A stretch of DNA of 64,000 bases from Gnetum montanum (taxonomy: Eukaryota > Streptophyta > Gnetopsida > Gnetales > Gnetaceae), in NCBI GenBank assembly GCA_015680685.1, contig MNCI01003851.1, forward strand, positions 502,198 to 566,197. The letters are read 5' to 3'. The notes beneath the pieces are model-generated. The model ran no database searches. It was not told where the DNA came from and was given only the letters and a program-made list of their open reading frames with translations. Both the position numbers and the translations under genes were made by a program. Below are positions 35,201-47,829 of the stretch, piece by piece (position 1 is the first letter of the stretch; each line of letters begins with the position of its first letter).

Positions 35201-38200
35201 GAAAAATTGCATCAATGCTTAGCTTTTTTCTAATTTTGATACTTAGAATCATATTACAACCTTAACTCCCATGCATCCATGCTATGGGTGTCATTCCTAG
35301 TGTGGAAACATGCATTTTATTTGACAAAGACATTAAAATACAACTATTTTACTATTTTGAGTAACCAAAGCCTACCTTTTTAAACCCCATGTCTCCAAAA
35401 GTGGGTGAGACATGAACAAAGCTAAACAACATGGGTTTCCATGCTAAGGCAATAGTACCTAGTATGGAAGAAGGGGGGTAACATCCATTCTTACACTCTA
35501 ATCATCCATCTAGCCTAGGTTTGATTTCAAGATGGGCCCACATGACCTAGAACCAATCCACGCATCTCTAGTAGCCTCAAAACCTCACCAAACAAAGTCA
35601 AAATTGGTTGAAATTTTAGGATTTGGTGTTTTCACATTGGGGGAGGCTTCATCCATGTTACGAATTTCATCCTTAGTGTGGATAGATGGGGGGAAGCCAA
35701 AAATGACCTAAATGAATTACCTAGTAATCATTTCTCAATGCCTAGTCACTTGTAGACCAACCGAAACCCTCTGGAGCTTCTGAATGTTCCAAAAGTGGTT
35801 AAATATGGCATAAAACTATCATCCCACTCTCATCCATTCTAGGGCCTACATGCAACATTCGCGACCCTAGAGGCTAACATGCATCAACACTGGCAAACCT
35901 CCAAGCTAACATGCATCAACATTGGCAAACATCCAAGCTAAATTGATTGCCTAGTAATCATTTCTTAACGCCTAGTGACTTGTAAACCAGCTGGAACACT
36001 CTAGAGCTTCTAAAAGTTTCAAAAGTGATTAAATATGGTACAAAACTATCATTTCATTCTCATCCATGCTAGGACCTACATGCATGCACAAACCTCCAAT
36101 CTAATGAATCTTGTTACCAAACATTGACTATCAACACTGGCAACCCTGGAGGCTAACATGCATGATCGATTGGCTATCAATCTAGCCTAGCTCTAAATTT
36201 CTTGGTTTGGGGAGACCTCTTTTCCACTAAGCATTCCAATCCAACATGGATGGAAGGGGGAAAGCCTAAAACCCCTATCATAGCCTTCAAAATAACCAAA
36301 TTTTGACATTAGACACTAATGGCCAATACCAACAACCTTATGGACACTCATGCATAGCATGATTTAATCATAAAAGCTAGAAAGCCCTTCACCCTAATTT
36401 TCCATGTTAAGTATGGAAGCCCTAGCATCGAAAAGTTGTGGAAGCCTTAAATTTACTTAATAACCCTTGAAACAACCAAAATTTAACATTAGGTATTAGT
36501 AATTGACACTAGCAACCTTAGAAGCCTACATGCATAGCTAGAAAGGATGGAAAATGATAAAAAATAGGGTCCCTCAATTCTTCCCTACTAACAGTCATCT
36601 CCTCCATGCTACCTAGCATGGAAGAATGGAAAAAATGTTTGAGGGACGTCAAAATAACCTCTAGAGACTTTAAACGAACACAAGAAAGCTTTATGTGTGT
36701 CATAGAACCTTATTTACGCATCCTTAGACCTTTAGAACTATCAAAATTGATCATAAGTGGTTAAAACGCATTTTCCACTAATCTTCCACACTAAGCTAGG
36801 GAGCCCTAGTGTGGAAAAATGTGGAGAAATCCAAAAATTACTCAAAAACACTTGAAACGATCAAGTTTTGATACCAGGCATTGGTATTTAATGCTAGTAC
36901 CTCAGAGACCTACATGCCTGATTAGAAACAATGCAAAAAGTCAAAAATTTTCTTATCCCTAGTCTTCCATGGTTAGCATACTATCCTCAGCATGGAAAAT
37001 ATGGGTAAAGCTCAAAAACCATCTAAGAAACCTCTAAATTAACCAAACTTAAAGTCAAACCCTAGTCCTTAACCTCAATAATCCTAGAGGCACACATGGA
37101 TGATCGATTGAGGCCAAAACTATCCTAGATCAGAGATTTATGATTCTTCCACATTAGGGATCCATTTTGCATGCTAATCATAGTATCCATAGTGTGAAAA
37201 CTCAAGGGAAGATTTATTTGAAGCTCTTAAACACCTCAAAATGATATCAAATGACCTTACACTCACTCTAGAACCCTATTAATAGTCATTGGAGCCTTCA
37301 AACCTTACAAAACTAATGTCAAATAGTGAAAAGATGATTTTCCCTAGTTTTCCACACTAAGCATCCTAGTCCTATCATGGAAAAAGGGGAGAAGTACAAA
37401 AATTAGTTTAAAGTACTCAAAACTACAAAATTTGACATAGAGACATAACCCTTAGCCCTAGAAAATCCAGAACATAACATGCATAGTTGATTCAAATCAA
37501 AATTGGCCTAGATGTAAACTTCTTTCTTTATCCTTGCTAGGGAAGGTCCCTTCCATGCAGAGCACATGGAAACAATGGGGAAAAGCTACTCTTCCACTTT
37601 TGGTGGGAAGATGATACTCACAAAAGCCAAAGATCCACACTAGAAAAGCCTAGGACCTCATAGCCTCAAGAGTTTTTTTTTGTTTAACTTTGTTTTGATC
37701 TTAAAATTTCATTTTTTTCTGATATTCCATGCTGGAGTAACTCCCCTAATGTGATAACAAGGGAAAAGACCTTAGGTTCCCTTAAATAACCTTCAAACGT
37801 ATCCAAAATCAGCTAGGAACTTATAGAATCAAGGTCTAGAGCCCTAGGAGCTTGGAAACCTAATCAAATTTCTTCTTAACCATTATAAATCCATAAAAAA
37901 AGTGTCACCCCCCGTTCTTCCATGCTAAGGATGCTATGATCAGCGTGGAAAAAGGAGGGGAAGCCATTTCAATAAGGTTTGACACTCAAAATTGCCTCAA
38001 ATTACCTCGAAACGAATCCAATGGAAGCACAGCTTCTAGATCTCAATCCCAATTACTTGCTTGATCTCATTTGACCTTTTTTTGGCTAAGGTTTTGGATT
38101 TTCATGCTAAGCCTCTTTCTTCCATGATGGCCAGCATGGAAATAAAGGGGGAAGGCTCCATAACTAGGTTTTTTACCTTTACAAACCTCCAAAGTGCCCA

Positions 38201-38450
38201 ATTTTGATGGACTTGATTTTGTGCTATAATGGGAAGGTCCCAAAACCTCAATTTTGAACCTATGAGCAATTCAAAACCTATTTTCCTTAGTTTCCATGCT
38301 AAGGGTCCCTATTTCCACGCTAAGACTACTATGGAAGCCTCAAAACACTTAATTTTTGGTTCCAATCAACCCTAACTAATGCCCAAAATCACCCAATAGC
38401 ATTGTATCCTTAAAACATGGCCATACAAAGCCTAAACCTAGCAAAACCTA
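35201..38450 (+). repeat. Degenerate tandem array of ~180-190-base units in element B
   Basis: The landmark AACCAAAATTTGACATTA-like is found at 36294, 36474, 36859, 37041 and 37424, at multiples of 180-193 bases. Each unit also carries TTCCATGCTAAG..., CCTAGCATGGAA and GGGGAAG words. The AGCATGGAA word also occurs in this element's LTRs. Ogre-type elements are known to carry internal tandem repeats; this one precedes RT. Confidence 0.75.
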
Positions 38451-38714
38451 ACCATTTTTTGATTTATATTAGCCAAATTTTACTAATATGTGGCCCTGTT
38501 TTACTTGATTTTTACCTTATTTCATTGTATTTTGCTTTATTTTTGGACCTATGTTGCATTGTTCATCTTGTTAACCTTATATGACCTTTATATACCCCTA
38601 TAGGTTCTTTATTTGCCTTATTATAGTCTTAGTTTCATTTATTTAGCCTTTTAATGATATCAAATAGTGGGGTTTAACCTTCCCTAACCACCATTTGACA
38701 TCATGTGACAATGA

Positions 38715-38800
38715 CCTGCTCAAGCCTTAAACTAGCATCATAGTCCACAAAGACTCTAAACGGGCATCATGGCCTACTAAAGCCTAAAACTAATGAAATT
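38715..38800 (+). repeat. Second cluster of CTTAAACTAGCA minirepeats in element B
   Basis: About three copies (CCTTAAACTAGCATCATAG, CTCTAAACGGGCATCATGG, CCTAAAACTAATGAAATTG) about 250 bases before the RT frame begins. Confidence 0.7.
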
Positions 38801-39062
38801 GTAACCTTTATTCACCATGTGTAGCCTTATTTCTTATATTTCCCCTTCTTTAACCATTTTTTGACCTTTATGCTACTTTGTTAAATTGTACCCATCTCAA
38901 TCATGACCTTCGATGACCTTGTTTGCATTGGATTTGAATATATTTGCATAATTTTATAGCATTTTAACATTATTTATTCACTTTTACCCAAGTGCTACTT
39001 AATATGCTTTTGGTGAACATGCAAGATCAAAGTATGAGTAGTGGGAGAAAATTTGCTTACCT

Positions 39063-40700
39063 TTGTATTTGCATGGATCTCACAGTGATGTTAAATGGTG
39101 TATCAACCCTGATTGCCTAGACCTTGAGCATAATAGTTTGGTACATCACATAGCCTCAATAGAGAAATCTCTAGAATGGCCTAAAAACCTAGTTAAAACC
39201 CTTGACTTCGAGATGGGCAACATAACCAAAGACTCTCTAATTAAGGTTGTTGTCACAACACATAGTGGTGAGGAGAAAACCCTTAAACTAAATTCCTTAG
39301 TAGATCCTCAATATGCTTAAGAAATTACCAAGGTCTTACAAAGCAATGTTAAAGTCTTTACCTTGTCATATGAAGACATGCCAGTTCTAGACCCACATTT
39401 GATCTAGTAAAACATCATACTAGACCCTAGCATCAAACTAGTCAAGCAAAAAATGCACAAGATTAGACCTAATTTGGCCTTAGTAGTTCGTGATGAAATC
39501 TCAAAGCTCTACCAAGCTTGTTTCATTAGGGCTATCAATTATGCAAAATAGATGTTCAACATAGTCATAGTCCTTAAGAAAAATGGGAGTATCCACATTT
39601 TCATTGATCTCTAAGACCTAAATAAAGAAACTATCAAAGATGACTTCTCTTTGCCTAGTATTGATTAACTTATTGATACTATGGCTGGACATGCCTTCTT
39701 GTTCTTTATGGATGGATTCTTGAGATATAACAGGATTAGGATTAACCTAGATCATTATCTTAACATGACCTTCATGACCCCATGAAGGACCTTTTGCTAT
39801 ACTATGATGTCATTTTATCTTAATAATGGTGGAGCAACCTATCAATGAGCCATGACCTATATATTCAACAATTACATGTTGGGTATGCTTAATGATTACA
39901 TAGATGACATAGCCATAAATTCCAACATGGCCAATTACCTGGATCTTGTGCCTAAGTGATGCCTCAAGTATGAGCTTAGACTCAACCCTAAGAAATGCAT
40001 CTCCAGTGTCAAGATTGGTAAAATGCTTAACTTTGTAGTATCGGAAGCAAGGATATGTGTCGATTCTGATAATGTTAAGGTGATACCCAAGTTAGTAACA
40101 CCTACAAACCTTAAGGAGCTTTATGGATTACAAGGTAGATTGCAATTTATTCATAGGTTTATCACTAGGCTTATGGATAAGGTATAGCCCATGCAACACT
40201 TGCTTAAGAAAGGGATTCACTATTAGTGGATGGCTCAATGCTAAGAGACCTTTGAAAACCTTAAGCAAGAATTAACACAATTGTGGATAGTCTATCCTCC
40301 ACAAGAGGGTAAACCATTTTACATCTATCTTGTCATATCTAATATATCCATTGCCTTTCTACTCTATTAGAAATATGATGATGGAGCAAAAATACCTATA
40401 TACTATGTTAGCCATGCATTAGTTGCCCACAAGACTCGATACACTGAAGTGGAGAAGTATTGTCTAGCACTAGTCTTCTCCTTAAAGAAGTGGAGATACT
40501 ACCTCTTGAGAAGCCAAGTCAATATCATTTGCAATGATAACATACTTATAGCCATAATGACCAACATCTACGAAAGTAGCCATATATCCAAGTGGAAAGC
40601 CATCACCATAAAGTTCAACCTCCATTATGTCTCTCAATCCTCAACAAAATCTCAAGCTATAGCTATACAACTCACAATTTCACCTATTGACAACCATGAA
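39063..40700 (+). pseudogene. pol: Reverse transcriptase and RNase H of element B, broken by stops only
   Basis: One reading frame runs from 39063 to 40853, interrupted by about a dozen stops but no frameshift. RT landmarks: FFMDGFLRYNRIRI (about 39700-39740), FMTP.RTFCY, NNGGATYQ.AM and the intact catalytic box YIDD at 39897-39908, followed by RLNPKKC. These fit Tat RT (FMDGFSGYNQI, WGTFCY, KNAGATYQRAM, YVDD). RNase H begins near KPFYIYLV at about 40310 and includes KTRYTEVEKYCLALVFSLKK. Many stops stand where Trp, Arg or Gln is expected, as C-to-T change would make. Confidence 0.92.
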
Positions 40701-40754
40701 ATAGTGGATTCTAAATTCCCTAATGAACACATTAACACTATTAGTGAAGTACCC

Positions 40755-41150
40755 AAGGGTTATGAGGTGGTCATGTACTTTGATGAAGCTTCAATTACCC
40801 ATTGGGCCAATGCCACTACTATCATAACATTCCCATCTAATGAAATATGATTCTTCAGATATCATTTTTCATTTCCATGTACCAACATACAGAGTATGAA
40901 GGTTTAATAAGAGGGATGATGGTAGCTCATGACCTAGGCATTAAATGCTTAATGATCAAAGGTGATTCATAGCTTGTGGTTAACCAACTAACTGAAGTCT
41001 ATGTAAGAGCCAAACACTAAAAATCATACTATGACCTAGGGAAGCAATTGTTACAATAATTCATAGATGTTGATATCCAACACATACCCTAAAATGAGAA
41101 TGCTATAGCTAATGCATTTGCAACATTAGCCCTTAGTGTGATGCTAGATG
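40755..41150 (+). pseudogene. Second (archaeal-type) RNase H of element B, broken
   Basis: MYFDEAS (about 40775) corresponds to the MYFDGAS opening of the extra RNase H carried by Tat elements. After a frameshift near 40860 it continues with EYEGLIRGMMVAHDLGIKCL followed by MIKGDS, then QLTEVYVRAKH and NENAIANAFATLA, matching the family's AEYEAL...A...GI..L.V.GDS and N..AD.LA.LA. This domain is diagnostic for the Tat lineage. Confidence 0.85.
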
Positions 41151-41419
41151 TTTTTAGTAAGTTTCCCACATTAACCATGAACTATGTTATTCCCATCACA
41201 CATAACACTAAGGATACCTTTGTGGCCATCACTCATACTACTCCTTCCAAGGAATGGTATGAAGATATCAAATTTTACCTTATGCATGATGAATCCTAGC
41301 AAGGCCTAACTACTGCTCACAAGGATTGTGTGTGATCAAAGCAGTATGTCATCATAAGCGATAACACATTATGTCAATGATCTTATGATGACATACTCCT
41401 AAAGTTCTTATGTCAAATT

Positions 41420-42470
41420 GAAGCAGGAATAGTCCTAGAGGGGGTTTACGAGGTGTTTGTGGAGGACATATAGAAACTAGAGCTATGTTCACTAAAATTA
41501 GATGGTTAGGCTACTATTGGCCCCATATGGAAATGACTTTCTACAAAAGGTTAAGTGATGTGTCACATGCCAATAATATAGAAACCTTATACACATATCA
41601 CTAACTAAGTTACACACCACTCAGATAACATGGTTATTTTAATGATGGGGATTGGATATCATTGAACCTATAATTCCTAAGTCTTCTATAGGGAATAACT
41701 TCATCATCACCACAACTGAATTCTTTACCAAGTGGGTTGAGGCTATTCTCCTAAGAAATACTACATTCAAGCATGTTTGAAAATTCATCCTAGAAAATGT
41801 TGTAGCTTGTTTTGGCATATCCATGGACATAGTTACAGATAATGGACCATAATTTAGTAGCCATGAAACAAAATAATTTTATCATAACCTAAGTATTAAG
41901 AATTCTTTCTCATCACCCTATTATCGTCAAGCCAATGAAAAAGAAGAAGCTAGCAACAAGGCCATCATCAACTTCCTCAAAAAGATGCTCAAGAATAGCA
42001 AATGCAAGTGGCATGAGTGGCTTCTCCATGTACTATGGACATATAGAACAACCTATTGCACAACAACTAGTATGACCCATTATAACCTACTTTATGGTTC
42101 TAAAGCTATTTTACCTCTTGAAATGTAGGTGCCATTGTTTTGAGTAGCCTTGACTGACTTCATCCACAATGAGTACAACAAGGAGTTATGAATGAAAACC
42201 TTGGACTCAATGGAGGAGCAACATATGCAAGTGCTTACTTACATTGAATACTATCAAGAGAGGTAGAAGAAATAACATCACCATAACTTGACCATGCACA
42301 AGATCAAGGAGGGTGGCCTAGTCCTCAAGGCAATCCACACACATGTGGACAAGTTCTTATCTAACTGAAAAGGATCCTTCCTTGTGACTAAATACTATGG
42401 AAATGGTGCATTCAGAATAGCAGACATGGTTGACAATGAGCTAGTGAATGTAGTCAAGCATTCTAGCTAA
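41420..42470 (+). pseudogene. Integrase of element B, broken
   Basis: The HHCC end is poorly kept (41430-41590). From 41646 one frame runs to about 42470: WGLDII, then FFTKWVEAILLRNTTFKH, IVTDNGP (about 41834), NEKEEASNKAIINFLKKMLK, and MTHYNLLYGSKAILPLEM. The catalytic acids Asp, Asp, Glu are all present. The C-terminal part, FRIADMVDNELVNVVKHSS, ends just before the third minirepeat cluster. Confidence 0.88.
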
Positions 42471-42534
42471 CAATGATCAACAATTGAGCCTACTTACCAT
42501 GATCCACTATGATCTTAAACTTACAACATGGCTT

Positions 42535-42610
42535 TCTAGGGCCTTAAACTATTACCATGACCCACCACAGCCTTAAAATAGCAACTTTGGTAAACTGGAT
42601 AGCCTAAATT
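42535..42610 (+). repeat. Third cluster of CTTAAAxTAGCA minirepeats in element B
   Basis: Two to three degenerate copies just after integrase and 110 bases before the polypurine tract. Confidence 0.6.
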
Positions 42611-42700
42611 TCATGTGGCTTGTATGCATTGTAGTTTTATAATATGCAATGATGTTTTGTATTCTTTGTTGGTGTCTCTTAGTTCAATCCTCCAAGCACC

Positions 42701-42716
42701 AACAAAGAGGGGCCAT
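42701..42716 (+). promoter_or_regulatory. Polypurine tract of element B
   Basis: AACAAAGAGGGGCCAT directly precedes the 3' LTR start TGAAACACC. Confidence 0.7.
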
Positions 42717-44244
42717 TGAAACACCACAAAACATTTATGTTAAAGCTAATCTTTATTATTTATCTTTCACCCCATGAAACTTGAGGTAAAACTTTGTTGT
42801 AAATGTGAAGATTGTAACCCACAATGGGAAATTTCACATACTTTATACTTTTGGAGCTGAAAAATACCTTATAAGTGGTTAAAGCCTCATTCCCCAAATT
42901 CAAAAAGTTACGTAATATCTATATTTAGGCTTGGTGAGTCAAAATGCCTTTTGGAATGTCAAAAATGATAATTTGATGGTTTTACAAGGGTATACACTTT
43001 TCTACAATAGAAATACATGAAAGGGGTAAATCTCACCTACCCCCAACATGGAAGGATGGGGGTTTTAAAAAATTTCTTCCTTCAGTGTGGAGACTACATG
43101 CACAGCCTTGAAACCTTTCCCCCTTAGTGTGGAAGTTTCCCACTATCATAGAGTCTTTACTCCCAGTGTTGAAAATTGCATCCCCCAGCATGGAAGCCAC
43201 AAAAGCCAAAATTCTTCACTTCATGCACTTCAACATTCAGAAACCACTATAGGAAGCATGGTAGAGATCTCATCGTGGAAGATTCATTTCCAGTGTGGGA
43301 GGTGTGCCTTGGTTACTATTTATAGTAAATGAAATGACCATGGAGGGCAGTAGTTACTATGTATAGTAACCCACAAAATTTTGACACCCATCTCACTTGA
43401 ATTTGGCAACCAATTTGTATCCATTTTACAACCATTTTGTAGCCAAATCATAACCATTTTGTAGCTTCATTCATGGTTCAAAACCTATAAAAATCAGCTT
43501 TGAAAACCATTTACATGTTCCATAATCTAGAGACAACTTAGCACTTCACATAGTTTAGCAATTTTTACATGAGCAAAGATTTTTAGTTCAATACTTAAAA
43601 CAAAACTTTCTACAATTCCACACTAGGGAATTTTCAAGAACTTAAGTGTTCTTTTAGTATTTCATGTTTTCATTCTCTAAACTTATGGATTTTGGGTGTC
43701 AACACTACATTTCTAGGATTTTCAACCCTCAGCGTAGAGCACTTTGGCCATCAGATTTAAAATTTTCTTACCCCCCACTATAGCCAACATTATAGATCTG
43801 AGATTGCAGAACTAGAGGTTTGATATCATTAGGAATGATAGAACATTTGCATCATGTAGTTGACTACATCAACTTCAAAAAATCCTAAACCCCCCATCCA
43901 AGTGAACCCCCTGCTACCCATTTAAGCACCATTTTTACACATTTCTCTCACTTATTCTTTATTTTTGATCAATAAAGTTTAAGTTTTGGGGTATGTGTGA
44001 AGGATATATCTATTTATTTTTTGTGCATTATTCAAATTTGTTATCATTTTTTTTTTTTTTTTTGCATTTCATTTCATTACACTATTTTGCAAATCCGCCA
44101 AATCCCTGGTTAATCTACTAGACTAACCAGGGTACCCATAATTCCATTTTTTTGTGAAGTCCTTGGGGATTCGTGGGTTGAGGAACTCTTGTGCACCAAA
44201 TCTCCATTAGAGTTTTTCCAGTGATCAATTTTTTTATTGTAATA
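42717..44244 (+). repeat. Element B 3' LTR
   Basis: Direct repeat of 8538-10084, with a T-run of about 19 at 44046-44063 absent from the other copy. Followed directly by GGATG. Confidence 0.9.
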
Positions 44245-44249
44245 GGATG
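44245..44249. other. Target-site duplication of element B, right copy
   Basis: GGATG, identical to 8533-8537. Confidence 0.9.
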
Positions 44250-44485
44250 CATCGACATAACTAAGATATAGTATATGCAATATTGCATCTAAAATATATC
44301 ATATGCAATGTAGCATCTACAATGTAATAGCCAACTGAGACGCATCAATAGGGATACTACAACATAGATGTGGCATAGCATCTACAATGTAGCATCTATG
44401 ATATCTTAGCTGACTAGTGCACTTGACAAAATGATGCTTCATTATGTCCCAACAACTTAGCTACTTGACATACCAGGTCTCATCA
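44250..44485 (-). repeat. Element C 3' LTR, inner part
   Basis: Continues the LTR cut at 8537. It aligns with 49940-50138, both ending GCTTCATTATGT...CTCATCA. On the minus strand this is the LTR start TGATGAGACC. Confidence 0.9.
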
Positions 44486-44497
44486 TACCCCCACAAC
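44486..44497 (-). promoter_or_regulatory. Polypurine tract of element C
   Basis: GTTGTGGGGGTA on the minus strand directly before TGATGAG. Confidence 0.75.
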
Positions 44498-46640
44498 TAA
44501 CAAAAAACTCATCCTTGAGTTATATATAAATGAACAAATTTCCATGCCAAAAATTTTGGGGCGACCAAAACTAGATTGCCTACCATTACTAAATTGAAGT
44601 ACTACATTACAATGATGAGAAGTGGGTGAATATATTACAAAATGACAAAAATACTATACAGACATTAAAGTTTACAAAATTGAAAAGATCTTTAAAAATC
44701 CACTAAAGATGAATCTTCTTGTGTTAACTAGTGTTGGAAAATTTTCCAACCTTGATTATTATGTTGATTCTTCTCTGTTATGCAAGAAATTTTTGAAGGA
44801 TGGACTAAAATTTCTTTTCATCATCCCATGTGTCCAAAAAACATGTGATGTTTGAGCTTTAATCCTTGTATGTGCTACTATTTTTCCATAAGCATATCCT
44901 CCTTTATTCTCCTCTTTGCCTTGTTTACTTTGATTCTAAAAGATCTTTAACCTCAAGCATTCTATTTGACATCATCTGAAATCACCAAAGGATCAACATT
45001 AGTTTTAATAATTTTTTCTTAAAAATTAACCTTTTTCAATGCTTACTTAGGTCAAAATTAAAACAAAATAGCATTTAGGTGCAAGGTGATTTCATAATAA
45101 TGTTTCCAAGAACTCTAAGATAACTAAAATCATCAAGTTATTCAAGTAATTTTTACTATTTTGATTATTTTTACTCTTCGTTACCATAATTTTTGAAAAT
45201 GGAATGCTAGAAAAAATTTCAAAAATTACATCCTTAGTTCCCATGATAAATAAGCTCAACTCCGAAAGCTCATAAGTTTCAAATAACTAAAGCCAAAGGT
45301 CTAGTTCATAATATGACCAAGAAGTATTGAATTTGGAGGATAGTTCAATATAAAAGTAGCAAAGTTTAAGAAGTTTCAGATGTGATGTTTCAATTTACAA
45401 CCATGATCAACAAAAGTCATGCAAGTGGATCCTTCCCAAAGTAGGCTCCTACCTTAATGCCCTTGCATAACCACCTCTATAGATGTCTATGGGTATCTTA
45501 GAAGTTAAATGTAGATCATGCCTTTGTTCTAAATAACACACAATTGCCTTGGTTAGAATCCTACACTATACTATGAAAAATTGTTAAGCTCATAATGAAA
45601 TGCAGCAATGAGGTGAATAATGAAATAAGAAGGGATTATTGAGATAGGGCATGTGGTACCTAACCATGTCCATGGTAGGTAGTAGGTTCTTGTATCAACT
45701 ATGATTAAGATGACAATCATACTTATCATTCAGAGTTTTAGACCAGCTCATACCATTAACAATGGCCTTGCATTGATGTGTCCTTTCTTACCTACCATCA
45801 TACGTCCACAACAACCATAGAGAATGAGCATCACTCCAAAAAAAATAAAAATAAAAAAAGAATAAGGAAGTAGGTTCATAGATTACTGAGAAAGAAATTT
45901 GGGCCTTAGTTAGAGGGGTACTTTCAAGCAAGGGTAACATGTCATTCCAACCTCATAACTAATTCTTGTATCCTAGGAATTCTTTAGAGAGATGTGTTTT
46001 GAATTCCCATTTATATTTTTTTCTTCTTCTTTTTTTTCTTTTTTTCTTTTCTTTTGAATTTTAATTTTTTTATTTTTGGGATCTGCACCTTACAAAAACA
46101 TTCCTTTATGGTTAACAGTAGGAGTGATGATACATTCTATGAGGAATCATAGGCCTCAAGATGGAAGTCAACAAGAGAACCCAAGAAAGTATCTTGAGGT
46201 TGCACCCTTTTCAATTATTACATGGTCCTTTCCCTTTTTGTCAAGGCATAATGATCAATAATTAATTTTAATTTTGTATGAGAAGAATCATACTACTTTC
46301 ATGATAAAGACCTATTATTTAGAGAAACTACAGGGATGGATGATGTGATATTACTACATTACACAATTATTTATCCAATTGACTTGATAGTATAAGACAA
46401 GTACCCAACACATGATGTTGACTTCCACATCATAACTGGCAACACCATTATTATCGAAAACATAGTAAACATCCATAAAACATAAAATAAATAACTTGAG
46501 AAAATAGAAAATTATAAAGAAATGAAAAATAATAGGAAATAAAAAATATAATAAAATTGAAAATTAAAGAAATAGGAAATTGATAACAAAATTCTAAAAT
46601 AAAAAGTGAATATGCACTTATTAGTTCTTTATTCAAGATG
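44498..46640 (-). other. 3' untranslated region of element C
   Basis: Holds the conserved GACATG...TTGCTTGAAAGTA motif at 45919-45943, a block at 45425-45500 (CCCAAAGTAGGCTCCTACC) shared with D at 60638-60700, and the T-rich tract (A-rich on the plus strand, 46460-46620). The extra ORF of A and D is absent. Confidence 0.6.
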
Positions 46641-47500
46641 GCACATCTCCCCCACAACCAAACTCATGGGTGAGTATTAAAAACATGGACCGTACATTTC
46701 CTTAGTTATACACCATAAGTTTTCCATTTATCATCTTTAGTAATTTAAGTTTTTTCTTGGTAGAATATTTAACATTAATAATAATCAAGCTTTTATCATT
46801 TGGATACATATCTTTAGCTAGACTAGAAGGTGTTTTATTTTTAGAGGATTAAAACATGTTCTCTTCTTAATTTTTTATTTTAGTTCTTAAGTCTCCTTAT
46901 TTAACATCTCCGTTTAGTGTATAGTTAGAGTGTAAGATGTCCTTTTCTAAGTCCTCTATATGGTTTATTTTCTTAGGGCTAGAACTAATAATTGAATTGG
47001 ATGTTTCCATTCATCTTTGAAATAGTTTGGTATTCTCATTCATGAACCACTAGGTGTTTTTTAGTATATTTTCTATTGTGTAGACTTGGTTATGCACACA
47101 CACTTCTTCCTCTAATTTTTTATGGGTTGGTATAAAGATTTTGTTAATACTTTGAAATTTCAGCCCACAAGCACATCCTTTACCATTATTAGTAATGCAT
47201 GGAACTTGTTATCCCTTCACAATGATAGGTTCATCTTTTATGTTTTTTATTTTTATTTTTTGAGTGTTAATGACTGTTGGCTTTTGTGTAGGATTAGGAG
47301 ACATTGTTTTTGTGAGTAAGGACATTGCACTAAATAGGACTTCTACTAGTCTTGATGACCTAGTAGGCTTACTAGTTTGTTTTACCTTGTGGAAGCTATC
47401 GTAAAGAAGGAACACTTATGAGAATTTTTTTAAGACCTAATAACATTATCATTCACTTGTATGTTCATGGAACAAGTGGCCTTCTTCTATTAAGTTTGTG
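46641..47500 (-). pseudogene. Protease tail joined to a post-integrase segment in element C
   Basis: On the minus strand a protease-region tail with GTTCCATGCATTACTAATAA (shared with D at about 62400 and in part with A at 22850) and a CACCTAGTGGTT block (A at 22998) is followed within about 500 bases by the segment that precedes the T-rich tract, with THEFGCGGDV corresponding to IHELSHGGDA in D. RT, RNase H and integrase are missing between them. Protease itself is no longer readable. Confidence 0.6.
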
Positions 47501-47829
47501 GTTCCAATCCTTCCTACACTGTTGGTGGTGACATATGTTGAAGGGAGATATGAGAGTATTGACGATGTGATAGATGTTAGGAGGCATGAGATGATGATCC
47601 CATAAGAGATGTAGTGGGTTGATGATATTCAAGAGAGTAGTAATAATAAGTTGAGGTAGGGTAAGTAAAAGTATTAGGAGAAATAGATTGTTTAATATAA
47701 TACACATAAGGGTTTGGCTAGAAATAATGGTATTGCTAGTCTGTTGATGACATCCCCCATGACTATGGGTTTTTCCACTGTTCCTAATAGTAGTCTTTAG
47801 ATTGATAAGAAGTTACAATGGGATAGTAC

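Larger units (their letters stand above)
8538..44244 (+). mobile_element. Element B: Tat/Ogre-like Ty3/gypsy retrotransposon carrying element A inside it
   Basis: Bounded by direct LTRs of 1547 and 1528 bases and the exact duplication GGATG. The order on the plus strand is LTR, PBS, a duplicated leader, gag, protease, a repeat cluster, an antisense open region, element A, tandem repeats, RT, RNase H, a second (archaeal-type) RNase H, integrase, polypurine tract, LTR. The second RNase H and the RT sequence place it in the Tat lineage of Ty3/gypsy, to which Ogre belongs. Removing A leaves about 22 kb, within the range of giant Ogre-type elements. Hand comparison of about 145 bases of LTR gave roughly 81% identity, so it is old. 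Confidence 0.92.

Noticed and set aside
44046-44063. T-run as a poly(A) tail of a LINE or SINE
   Set aside because: It lies inside B's 3' LTR and the 5' LTR aligns across it without an insertion.
47465-47707. 80-codon minus-strand stretch with a hydrophobic Leu/Ile run resembling a membrane protein
   Set aside because: It lies in the gag-protease region of element C in a frame without family similarity; hydrophobicity comes from AT-rich composition.
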